A stretch of DNA of 7,302 bases from an uncultured Clostridia bacterium (GTDB taxonomy: Bacteria > Bacillota_A > Clostridia > Oscillospirales > Oscillospiraceae), in the NCBI GenBank assembly GCA_949289625.1, contig CASEPH010000413.1:1-7302 (forward strand). Direction: 5' to 3'. Position numbers and translations under genes: made by a program. Below the pieces are notes generated by a model. It was not told the DNA's origin. It searched no databases and worked only from the letters and a program-made list of their open reading frames with translations. Positions 1-6,073 of this stretch are shown here, piece by piece. Numbering within the stretch: position 1 is the stretch's first letter; each line of letters opens with the position of its first letter.

Positions 1-40
1 CCAGGTCTTCTATCGTTACCATGTGCATCTTCAGTTGCAT
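1..40 (-). CDS. Start of a probable IS1182-type transposase, cut by the left edge
   Basis: Only the first 13 codons are present, reading MQLKMHMVTIEDL on the minus strand before the window ends. The stretch ending in VTIEDL resembles the start of IS1182-family (DUF772-type) transposases of Firmicutes, where a similar phrase is usually followed by a VP.DH.LRKID-like segment. That continuation lies outside the window, so the match is short and the call tentative. The ATG at 40..38 is preferred because an AGGGGGG purine run at 55..49 sits 8 nt upstream. Two further in-frame ATGs follow at 28 and 22. A TATAAT box stands immediately upstream. If correct, an insertion sequence borders the glycosidase locus, with its terminal repeat somewhere to the right of this start; I cannot place that repeat without the other end. 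Confidence 0.4.
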   Translation of the reverse strand, partial: MQLKMHMVTIEDL

Positions 41-48
41 GTCCCTCA

Positions 49-66
49 CCCCCCTCTATTATACCA
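49..66 (-). promoter_or_regulatory. Extended -10 promoter and Shine-Dalgarno run of the left-edge gene
   Basis: On the minus strand a perfect TATAAT occupies 63..58 and is preceded by TGG (66..64), the extended -10 arrangement. No good -35 lies at 17 bp. A TTGACA at 94..89 is 25 bp upstream of the -10 box, which is too far for normal spacing. The expected transcription start near 51 falls inside the AGGGGGG run (55..49), so the leader would be only about 11 nt. Confidence 0.5.
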
Positions 67-131
67 CTTTTTCTCCATGTCAGCAGTTTGTCAACAGGGC
101 GAAATTTTGAGGTGACCCCTCCCCTCTTTTT

Positions 132-166
132 TGACAAATAAAAGGCCGGGATTGCTCCCAGCCTTT
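132..166 (-). terminator. Rho-independent terminator, minus strand
   Basis: Read on the minus strand, the arm AAAGGCTGGGA (166..156) pairs over 11 positions with TCCCGGCCTTT (151..141), using one U-G wobble. The loop is GCAA, a GNRA tetraloop, and a T-rich tail (TATTTGTC, 140..133) follows. In the plus-strand reading the wobble becomes a C-A mismatch and there is no good T tract, so the structure is built for minus-strand transcripts. It lies 35 nt after the stop codon of the remnant at 202 and could also end read-through from the glycosidase operon. Confidence 0.75.
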
Positions 167-201
167 GCATGAATATTCCATTCTTCTTAATCCATAGAGG
201 T

Positions 202-405
202 TCATCTTCCTCGGCTCTTAATCTTCCCCTGAGCCTCATGGAGTTCCTTACGCACTTCCTCGTCGGTTTCCCGTTCGTTCCGATAGTTCAAATGGGTTGC
301 CGTATAGTTGTCGCCTATCATACCTAAGGCGCGGGCAACTGCGCCGCGGGCTTTTGGGGATTCATTATCCAGCAGGGTAACCCCCCTTCCCGAATTGATG
401 GACAG
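202..405 (-). pseudogene. 3' remnant of an unrecognised gene, no start codon
   Basis: A minus-strand frame ends at TGA (204..202) and reads back through a protein-like stretch: ESPKARGAVARALGMIGDN, then NYTATHLNYRNERETDEEV, then a charged tail ending KIKSRGR. Codon choice and the charged, helical pattern look like real coding sequence. ARALGMIGD resembles a HEAT-repeat helix, but no repeat follows, so I assign no family. Upstream of about 405 the frame turns into a pyrimidine-rich, Phe/Pro/Leu string. It stays open to an in-frame TAA near 470 with no ATG, GTG or TTG. A CTG near 375 lies just after an AAGGGGGG run and could be a rare start, as could the internal ATG at 321. The remnant probably lost its 5' part, perhaps through the insertion-sequence activity suggested next door. 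The terminator at 132-166 fits its original 3' end. The upper boundary is approximate. Confidence 0.4.
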
Positions 406-479
406 AAAAAATAAGGGATATAATGGAAAGGGGAAAAAGAAAATGGATACAAACGACAGGATTTTCAGTACTTATCAGC
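406..479. other. Intergenic, AT- and pyrimidine-rich on the minus strand, no gene seen
   Basis: This stretch lies between the rhamnosidase stop codon and the protein-like part of the remnant. On the minus strand it carries T runs with interspersed C, but I find no GC-rich stem in front of them, so no terminator of its own can be called for the glycosidase operon. The nearest convincing terminator is at 132-166. Confidence 0.5.
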
Positions 480-3059
480 CTACCTACCATGGTTAAGAGA
501 GACAACATATTGGTACTCCCCAGCATCTACGACACAGGCTGACAATCCCGGAATCTGTACCTCCGCAGAGCAGTTGTCTGGAATATGGATGGTATAAACG
601 ATCTGGCTTTCACTTTTCTCCCACTTGCAGCCTACCTCGCCATAGATGCTTCGATAAGATGCCTCGGCCCAGTCAAAATGCCCGCCGGGCTGGGGGTGAA
701 GAAGGAATCGGTTTTCTCCCGCCACACGGATACCGCACATTGTCTCGAACAGCCACTGGCACACCGCCCCTTTTGAGTAATGGTTGAGGCTGGCCGGATT
801 CTTAGCCTGAGTTCCTTCCCAATTTTCCCAAACGGTGGTGGCCCCTTTCTCCACCATATACAGCCAACCCGGCATCTGCTTATTTTCCAGCAGGCGGTAA
901 GCGGCCTCTATGTCGATAGACGCCAGTACATTCAGGATAAGCGGTGTAGACAGGAATCCAGTTCCCACTCTCCATCTGTAATGCTCCATCGCCTGCAACA
1001 ACCGCTGGCGGGCAAACTCGGCCTGTCTGTTGTTCAAAAGGCCAAACGCAAGGGGGCGTACCAGCTGAGCTTGACGATCCGTGTCCAGGGAATATTTTGG
1101 CAGTTCCACCAGTTCTTGATACGCCACCTTACACCCTTCCGCATACTTCCAATACAAAGACGCCTCCTGCTCCTCTCCCATCTCTTGAGCGATTTCCCCC
1201 ATGAGCCCCAGAACATAGGCGGTGTATGCGGTGCTCACCTCCGGGTGGGGAGAAGCCATATCCTTCCAATCCATAGGATGGACATCTGCCGGTTCCAACC
1301 ACTCGCCGTAGCTTTGGCCGGCATTTACCAGGTATCGCTTTCCCTTTCCTTTCAGTTTGACCCTGGCTGCAAACGGCCCTCCCCAAGTTCCGCAGCGTTT
1401 CATCATAAAACGGGCGTAGCGTTTCATTGGCTCATACCAGCGCCGCAAAATTTCCCGGTCACCATAGAGCTTCCAGAAGCGGTATGGCAGCAAGATTCCC
1501 AGGTCGGACCAGCCCACGCTACCGTTCATCGGCCACATGTAAAAGTCCACACCGCCATAGGGGGCGATCTGCGGCAGCCTCCCGCTCTTTTTTTGCCAAT
1601 CAAACACATCCCGCAGGTATTTTTCGGAAAATGCAGCGTAGTCAAACAAGTACCCTGCTGTTTGAAAAAAAATCTGGGCATCCCCCGTCCATCCATGCCG
1701 TTCCCTGGTGGGGCAATCTGTGGGAATATCCAGGCTATTCCCCTTTGTCGACCATTTTGTAATTTCGTAAAACCGCTCCAGCAGCGGATCGGAACAAGCA
1801 AACTTTCCAGTTTCCTCCAGGTCAGAATAGACGGCAACCACTTTCACGTCCTCTGGGGAGAGAGGCAGCTCCGTCTCTACCTCCGCGTACTGGAAACCAA
1901 ACACGGCAAAGGTCGTTTTGTAACGGTTCAAACCCTCTTTACAGCGGTATTCAATTTGTTGCAGTGGCGTAGCGGTGCCATTTTTCTTTTTGCATTGGAT
2001 ATTGTCCAGCGTAAGATTGCCGTCCTTGTCCAGCAGTTCGCCAAACCGGAAAAATAGCCGGTCTCCTTTATGGGCGTTCACCTGGAAGTCCAGATAACCT
2101 GCTATGTTTTGGTGGAAATCCAGAAGCAGCTTCCCATTAGGGGCAACTGAAATATCCGGGGTAAAGCGTTCGTGCTCCGTAACCGGCACGTTGTTGCTGG
2201 CACAGGGAATCACCGGATGCTTGGTCACCCTGGCCTTCCCCCGGTAGCTGGGGACACGCCAGGCCTCTACAACCTCACCGTCTTTGTTGTCCGCAAAGCG
2301 GAGCGGCCCGTCATTGCTCCACTGCCAGGCCCCATCTGACCCTACCACGCACCGGCTGCCATCCCCATACTCCAACTCCAGCTGGGCCAGGAACTTCGTC
2401 TCCGTCCCATAAGCGTTTCGGATGCCCCAGGCCCCAACGCTTCCCCGGTACCATCCATCGGCCAACTGGACGGTCAGCTCATTGGCACCAGGGTGAAGCA
2501 GCCTGGTAACGTCATAGGTTTGGTATTGCACCCTACGGCGATAGTCTGTAAGCCCTGGGGCAAGGCAGAACATCCCAGCTTTGGTTCCGTTGCAACGGGC
2601 CTCGTACAAGCCGCAGGCCGTGATGTAGAGCCTGGCACTTACCAGGCCCTGATCCACCGGAATCTCCCTGCGGAAAAGATCCACTGGATACCGGCGCTTT
2701 TTTCTCGGACGGTAATCCCCGGTGATCCACCTGGCACTCCAATCCTCTCTGCGGAGCAGGCCCATCTCAAAAGTCGCTGTCTCCGACCAGGGACCTGCTT
2801 TTCCGGCCTCATCCCAAATGCGCACCTGCCACAAGACACACTGCCTACTTTTGAGGGGACTGCCCCCATAGCGAACCCGCATAGAGTCCCCCTCTCGCTT
2901 TCCGCTGTCCCAAAGGGGCTTGCCTTTGCCATCTTTACACACCACCTGGAAAGCTGTTTGACGCCGCCCATGCTGGCAGTTCCAGAAAAGCCGTGGTCTT
3001 TCCACGTCTATGCCCATGGGGTCGCGCAAGTATTCCGTTTTTAAGTTAACAGCATTCAC
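480..3059 (-). CDS. Alpha-L-rhamnosidase, glycoside hydrolase family 78, cytoplasmic
   Basis: This 859-residue enzyme should release terminal alpha-L-rhamnose from a glycoside by inversion. The order is typical of GH78: an N-terminal Ig-like domain (about 5-110, with LRDPMGID, PRLFW and LWDSGK), the rhamnosidase N-domain (about 135-300), a beta-sandwich (about 305-410), the (alpha/alpha)6 barrel (about 415-770) and a C-terminal beta domain. The signature DCPTRERHGWTGD (448-460) holds Asp448, Glu453 and Asp460, matching the essential D567/E572/D579 pattern of Bacillus RhaB. TTVWENWEG (741-749) carries the likely base Glu745, and SLNHYSKGAV follows. There is no signal peptide, so it should act in the cytosol on imported substrate. 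The start is GTG at 3059, 3 nt after the GH5 stop. It is the last gene of the operon. The aspartate usual in the YGDWL motif is Glu586 here (YGEWLEP). Family confidence is high; the substrate is unknown. Confidence 0.95.
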   Translation of the reverse strand: MNAVNLKTEYLRDPMGIDVERPRLFWNCQHGRRQTAFQVVCKDGKGKPLWDSGKREGDSMRVRYGGSPLKSRQCVLWQVRIWDEAGKAGPWSETATFEMGLLRREDWSARWITGDYRPRKKRRYPVDLFRREIPVDQGLVSARLYITACGLYEARCNGTKAGMFCLAPGLTDYRRRVQYQTYDVTRLLHPGANELTVQLADGWYRGSVGAWGIRNAYGTETKFLAQLELEYGDGSRCVVGSDGAWQWSNDGPLRFADNKDGEVVEAWRVPSYRGKARVTKHPVIPCASNNVPVTEHERFTPDISVAPNGKLLLDFHQNIAGYLDFQVNAHKGDRLFFRFGELLDKDGNLTLDNIQCKKKNGTATPLQQIEYRCKEGLNRYKTTFAVFGFQYAEVETELPLSPEDVKVVAVYSDLEETGKFACSDPLLERFYEITKWSTKGNSLDIPTDCPTRERHGWTGDAQIFFQTAGYLFDYAAFSEKYLRDVFDWQKKSGRLPQIAPYGGVDFYMWPMNGSVGWSDLGILLPYRFWKLYGDREILRRWYEPMKRYARFMMKRCGTWGGPFAARVKLKGKGKRYLVNAGQSYGEWLEPADVHPMDWKDMASPHPEVSTAYTAYVLGLMGEIAQEMGEEQEASLYWKYAEGCKVAYQELVELPKYSLDTDRQAQLVRPLAFGLLNNRQAEFARQRLLQAMEHYRWRVGTGFLSTPLILNVLASIDIEAAYRLLENKQMPGWLYMVEKGATTVWENWEGTQAKNPASLNHYSKGAVCQWLFETMCGIRVAGENRFLLHPQPGGHFDWAEASYRSIYGEVGCKWEKSESQIVYTIHIPDNCSAEVQIPGLSACVVDAGEYQYVVSLNHGR

Positions 3060-3072
3060 ATCTCAGCCCTCC
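3060..3072 (-). promoter_or_regulatory. Shine-Dalgarno inside the GH5 3' end, selecting a GTG start
   Basis: GGAGGG at 3072..3067 lies within the last codons of the GH5 gene and is 7 nt from the GTG at 3059. The GH5 stop TGA (3065..3063) falls between them. This supports the GTG start, which also gives the expected GH78 N-terminus, and suggests translational coupling of the two hydrolases. Confidence 0.8.
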
Positions 3073-4448
3073 AATACCAGCTTGGCCTGTCCCCCCTCTT
3101 TTACTGTGACCCTGCATAGGCAGGCACCGCTTTCCAAAAGCTGACGGTTCTCCTCCCAGGTCAGGCTACAGGTGATGCCTTTCGGTGTAAAGGGGCAGTA
3201 GATCACGGTTTCGCCTCCCGCCTTTGCCTCAAACTCCATCTCAAACCGGCTTTCCTGCGGATCATCGTGATATCGCAACAGGTTTCCGCCTGTCTCCATG
3301 GGGTAACCGCGGCGCAGGGCATCGAAATGCTGGTCGTTTTCCATGCCCGGGTGATACTCACAGTAGGCATCCCCCCACAGATAGCGCTCTAAAATGCCAT
3401 TCATGTGGCGGATCAGATCGCCAGTGAATTCCTTGGAAGGAAACGCCCCCCACTCCCCCACGATGGTGGGCAGAGCCAGACGCTCCTGATCCTGCCTTTT
3501 TTCTGCATAAAGGCGTTCCACGTTCTCCCGACTAAAATTGTCATACCGGTCGGAATCCACCACGGTGTCATACCCATGGGGAGCGAAGATCTGAGCCGAG
3601 CCCAGACGTTGGATACCGGTGGGCAAATTCGTGCTGCAATAGATATTACCTCCGGTCACCACGGGCTTTTCACTGTGTTTCCGGATGGCCCGTTCCATCC
3701 GCCGGTAAAAATCCATCAGTGTCGTCCTATCAAATTCCAGGAACCGCTGGGCGATTAGACCCATAAATTCCCCCTGGGCCTGGGGAGTGATTTTTTCCGG
3801 ATGAGCTAAGTCAAACCCAGGATATTTCTGGGCCATCACTGCACTGGCCTCGCCAAAGGAGTTTCGGGCGATGCTCCCCATAAAGGGCTCGTTCATGGGT
3901 TCAAACCCCAAAAGGTTGGGGCAGCTGTCGAATACCTTCGCAATTTCCTCCCACATGGCGCTATAATGGTCCAGCAGCCCTATGCCATCCGCCGCAGGCT
4001 TGTTGGCCCAAAAATTGTCCGCCGCCCGGATGATAGCGTCGCTGGACAGATATGCCTGGTACCAAAGGTCACAGTTCGCAGGGTGGGGAAGCCCCTCGTC
4101 CAGGCACGCCCAATCCGGCGCGCCATCAATAAATTTCTGAGCAAACAAGTCCTGGTGCATGTCCAAGATCACATAGATGCCATGTTTCTCCGCCAGGCCA
4201 ACAATCTCCCTTAGCTTTTCTAAATACCCATAGTCTATCTTTCCTGGTTCCGGTTCGGCACCGTCCCAGAAGATCCCCAGGCGTATTAGGTTGAACCCGC
4301 TTCGCTGGAAATAAGGCATAGCTTGGTAAATCCATGGGTAAAGATGACCGTCCTTACGGTCGCGGGCCAAGACGTTTATCCCGTGAAAAAGCACCTGGTT
4401 CCCGCTTTCGTTGACAAACCTCATCCCATCCAGTCTCACAGTGTTCAT
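3063..4448 (-). CDS. GH5 glycosidase related to endoglycoceramidases and steryl-beta-glucosidases, cytoplasmic
   Basis: This 461-residue retaining beta-glycosidase has a (beta/alpha)8 GH5 barrel (about 1-390) followed by a small beta domain (about 400-460) like the C-terminal domain of endoglycoceramidase-type GH5 proteins. Visible motifs are IRLGIFW (55-61), LDMHQDLFA (95-103, the endoglycoceramidase-like phrase), GFEPMNEPF (181-189) with acid/base Glu187, APHGYD with His291, and IVGEWGAFP (329-337) with nucleophile Glu332. Relatives cleave glucosylceramide, steryl glucoside or other glycosides with a hydrophobic aglycone. There is no signal peptide, unlike secreted endoglycoceramidases. The ATG at 4448 has an AAAGGAG site 9 nt upstream, 14 nt after the transporter stop. 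It sits between a sugar transporter and a rhamnosidase, so its likely job is to cut the beta-linked sugar exposed after rhamnose removal, or to release a rhamnosyl-glucose unit. The exact GH5 subfamily is not settled. Confidence 0.88.
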   Translation of the reverse strand: MNTVRLDGMRFVNESGNQVLFHGINVLARDRKDGHLYPWIYQAMPYFQRSGFNLIRLGIFWDGAEPEPGKIDYGYLEKLREIVGLAEKHGIYVILDMHQDLFAQKFIDGAPDWACLDEGLPHPANCDLWYQAYLSSDAIIRAADNFWANKPAADGIGLLDHYSAMWEEIAKVFDSCPNLLGFEPMNEPFMGSIARNSFGEASAVMAQKYPGFDLAHPEKITPQAQGEFMGLIAQRFLEFDRTTLMDFYRRMERAIRKHSEKPVVTGGNIYCSTNLPTGIQRLGSAQIFAPHGYDTVVDSDRYDNFSRENVERLYAEKRQDQERLALPTIVGEWGAFPSKEFTGDLIRHMNGILERYLWGDAYCEYHPGMENDQHFDALRRGYPMETGGNLLRYHDDPQESRFEMEFEAKAGGETVIYCPFTPKGITCSLTWEENRQLLESGACLCRVTVKEGGQAKLVLEG

Positions 4449-4478
4449 GTTCGGTCACTCCTTTTAGCAAAATTTCAC

Positions 4479-5951
4479 TTACACCTGGCCTCTGCGATGG
4501 CGCTCCTGGATCTCCGCCTGCATCTTAGGCAGCTTTTTCTCCAGATCCATAAACTTCAACAGGATAATTAGCACCACATATTCGATGATAGGCACCACAT
4601 ACCTGACAAAGTAGATCCAGTTGACCACTCCAGGCACCTGGTTCACACCCTTTTCCGGCAGATAGCCGTTCATGCTTAGGCCGGTCTCGTAACAGCCGGA
4701 GAAAGCCCCGCAAATGATACCCGTTACGCAGCCGACCAGCGCCGCGGCAACAGTCCCCTCCGGACGGAACCCAAACTTATATTCCACCTCATCATTGGCG
4801 GCGTTAGTCAAGGCAGTCAAAATGTAGACCACAGGTAGGGCTCCCATATTGAACAGGAAGTTTGCTGCCACCGCAACCGGGAAATTTGCACCGCCGGCAA
4901 GCCCCACAACACAACCCAAAATGGCCAGCACCCCGAAAGCCATGGTCGTCTTGCGGATGGTGAACTTCTGGGAAAAGGGATAGATAATCAGCACACCAAT
5001 GCCCAGGGGAACTCCGGAAACAATAGTGTAGATCAGGCTGTAATTGTTCTCTGCTGCGGCACCCAAGATCACCGTGCAGAAATTGGTGGAAAGGTTATAG
5101 CCAGATATGTTTGAACAGATGGTGGTGACCATCCCAATGACCATGGCAAGCACCCAGTAATGGGAATGAAACAAAGCGCTGATCTGCTTTTTTAGTGAAG
5201 TGCGGGAGGAGACATCTACATAGCCCTCCACCTGGGAGTCCTCCAGGGTAATGCGCTCTTTCGTGTAGAAATACTCCACAAACGCCAGCGGGATCGATAC
5301 CAAGGCGACCGCCCCCACAAGGAAATACCAGTTGCTGGCGGGATACCCGTGCAGCATAGTGTAATACAGGATCGAGCCCACCACCAGGGTCACGGTGGTT
5401 CCCACCAGCAGATAGGAACTGACCTTATCCAAAAGATTTACCTGGTTGCGCTCCTTCTGGTCGCGAGTGCAAAGTGTCAGCAAATTAGAGCGAAGGTTAA
5501 ACAGAGTAACACCCACCGAATTGTAGAGGATGTTGAACACCACCACCCACGCCATTTGCGCCCCCTGGGGCATCTCCGGAATAAAGAACATAAAGAAACT
5601 GGAAACCGCTGTAATCAGGGAACCTATCAACACCAGGGGGCGGATACGCCCTGCCGTGGACACGGTATGCTCTACCACATAAGCCGCCGCCAGGCCCATC
5701 AAGATCCCGACAACCCGAACCGTCCAGGACATACCCAGGTATGCTCCCACGCCGAACAGTTGATCCACATAGAAGATCTCCGTATAGTACAGCTCAGACA
5801 GCTGCCCCATCACTGCGATGAGTGCGGCTGTGCCAAATGGGCCGATCAAGTACCCAAGCAGTCGTTCAGCCACTGTCATGTAGTTTGTTTCAATTCGGCT
5901 CATCATACATGGCTTAGCAAACAAGCCGTTTTTGAAAAACTCTCGCTTCAT
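4479..5951 (-). CDS. GPH-family (MelB-like) major facilitator sugar/glycoside transporter
   Basis: This 490-residue membrane protein has about 12 hydrophobic segments, beginning around residue 30. It matches the glycoside-pentoside-hexuronide (MelB) family: the TM2-TM3 loop has GRIRPLVLIG (101-110), equivalent to GKFKPWILIG in MelB; the central region has LCTRDQKERNQVN (160-172); and NDEVEYKFGFRPEGT (386-400) aligns with the MelB segment containing Lys377 (here Lys392). It should import the glycoside that the two downstream hydrolases process and is the first gene of the minus-strand operon. The aspartates that form the cation site in MelB (D55, D59) are glycines here (Gly82, Gly86), so coupling to sodium or protons is uncertain. 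A charged tail (about 470-490) is cytoplasmic. The ATG at 5951 has GAGGTG 10 nt upstream. Which sugar it carries cannot be read from sequence. Confidence 0.9.
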   Translation of the reverse strand: MKREFFKNGLFAKPCMMSRIETNYMTVAERLLGYLIGPFGTAALIAVMGQLSELYYTEIFYVDQLFGVGAYLGMSWTVRVVGILMGLAAAYVVEHTVSTAGRIRPLVLIGSLITAVSSFFMFFIPEMPQGAQMAWVVVFNILYNSVGVTLFNLRSNLLTLCTRDQKERNQVNLLDKVSSYLLVGTTVTLVVGSILYYTMLHGYPASNWYFLVGAVALVSIPLAFVEYFYTKERITLEDSQVEGYVDVSSRTSLKKQISALFHSHYWVLAMVIGMVTTICSNISGYNLSTNFCTVILGAAAENNYSLIYTIVSGVPLGIGVLIIYPFSQKFTIRKTTMAFGVLAILGCVVGLAGGANFPVAVAANFLFNMGALPVVYILTALTNAANDEVEYKFGFRPEGTVAAALVGCVTGIICGAFSGCYETGLSMNGYLPEKGVNQVPGVVNWIYFVRYVVPIIEYVVLIILLKFMDLEKKLPKMQAEIQERHRRGQV

Positions 5952-5967
5952 TGCATCTTGTCACCTC
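5948..5967 (-). promoter_or_regulatory. Transporter ribosome site with overlapping two-codon frame ATG-CAA-TGA
   Basis: GAGGTG (5967..5962) is 10 nt from the transporter ATG (5951) but only 5 nt from an out-of-frame ATG (5956). That second frame reads Met-Gln-stop, and its TGA (5950..5948) overlaps the transporter ATG as ATGA. A ribosome could start at either. The long transporter frame and its family N-terminus support 5951 as the gene start. Confidence 0.5.
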
Positions 5968-5971
5968 ACGA

Positions 5972-6007
5972 AAGATTACCCGGCCGGGGGATTAACATAA
6001 GATTACC
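5972..6007. repeat. Repeated AAGATTACC / GATTANC motifs between divergent genes, possible operator
   Basis: AAGATTACC occurs at 5972-5980 and again at 5999-6007, a perfect 9-bp direct repeat with 27-bp spacing. A third related copy, GATTAAC, lies at 5990-5996, giving core spacings of 16 and 11 bp. The motifs sit between the divergent regulator and transporter genes, where an AraC-family protein would be expected to bind. The binding role is inferred from position alone. Confidence 0.4.
5979..5988. repeat. Perfect palindrome CCCGGCCGGG between the GATTA motifs
   Basis: A 10-bp perfect inverted repeat in a mostly AT-rich intergenic stretch, starting at the last bases of one AAGATTACC copy. It would lie in the 5' leader or at the start of the transporter transcript. 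It has no T tract after it, so it is not a terminator. A protein site or a leader hairpin are both possible. Confidence 0.35.
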
Positions 6008-6022
6008 ACAGCCGAGCAAAAA
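5994..6022 (-). promoter_or_regulatory. Weak candidate promoter for the transporter operon
   Basis: TATGTT at 5999..5994 matches four of six -10 positions. TTTTTG at 6022..6017, 17 bp away, is a poor -35, as expected for an activator-dependent promoter. Transcription would start near 5988 with a leader of about 36 nt. The -10 overlaps the repeat cluster. No better minus-strand promoter is visible in the 122-bp gap. Confidence 0.3.
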
Positions 6023-6026
6023 ATAA

Positions 6027-6055
6027 TTGCACGTTTGTCGACTTTCTTGTATAAT
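6027..6055 (+). promoter_or_regulatory. Promoter of the AraC-family regulator gene
   Basis: A perfect TATAAT lies at 6050-6055, and TTGCAC at 6027-6032 is exactly 17 bp upstream. The -35 keeps the TTG but is otherwise weak. Transcription would begin near 6062, so an in-frame TTG at 6035 lies inside the promoter and cannot be the start codon. Confidence 0.7.
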
Positions 6056-6061
6056 TGTACT

Positions 6062-6067
6062 GAGGTG
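6062..6067 (+). promoter_or_regulatory. Shine-Dalgarno of the regulator, at the predicted transcript 5' end
   Basis: GAGGTG is 6 nt before the ATG at 6074 and fixes that start. Because the -10 box ends at 6055, the transcript should begin at or just before this site, giving a leader of only about 12 nt. The same 8-mer, TGAGGTGA, is the ribosome site of the divergent transporter on the other strand. Confidence 0.7.
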
Positions 6068-6073
6068 AATAAA

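Noticed and set aside
89..94. TTGACA on the minus strand as a -35 for the left-edge promoter
   Set aside because: It is 25 bp from the TATAAT, outside the 16-19 bp range. The extended -10 element explains the promoter better.
308..496. A 62-codon plus-strand frame in the left flank
   Set aside because: It runs antisense to the protein-like minus-strand remnant, has no recognisable domain, and I see no convincing ribosome site before its ATG.
780..2057. A 425-codon open frame on the plus strand opposite the rhamnosidase gene
   Set aside because: It is antisense to a gene with full GH78 motifs, has no family-like motif and a His/Gln/Pro-rich composition. It is a by-product of the codon use of the real gene.
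5349..6026. A 225-codon plus-strand frame opposite the transporter, crossing the intergenic region
   Set aside because: Its His/Gln-rich product is typical of the antisense of a membrane protein gene, and it would run through the operon promoter region.
6049..6060. Near-palindrome GTATAATTGTAC over the regulator -10 box
   Set aside because: Only 10 of 12 positions are symmetric, and the match largely follows from the TATAAT and AATT content, so an operator cannot be supported.
6035..6073. TTG at 6035 as the regulator start
   Set aside because: It lies between the -35 and -10 boxes of the best promoter, and the ATG at 6074 has its own GAGGTG site at good spacing.
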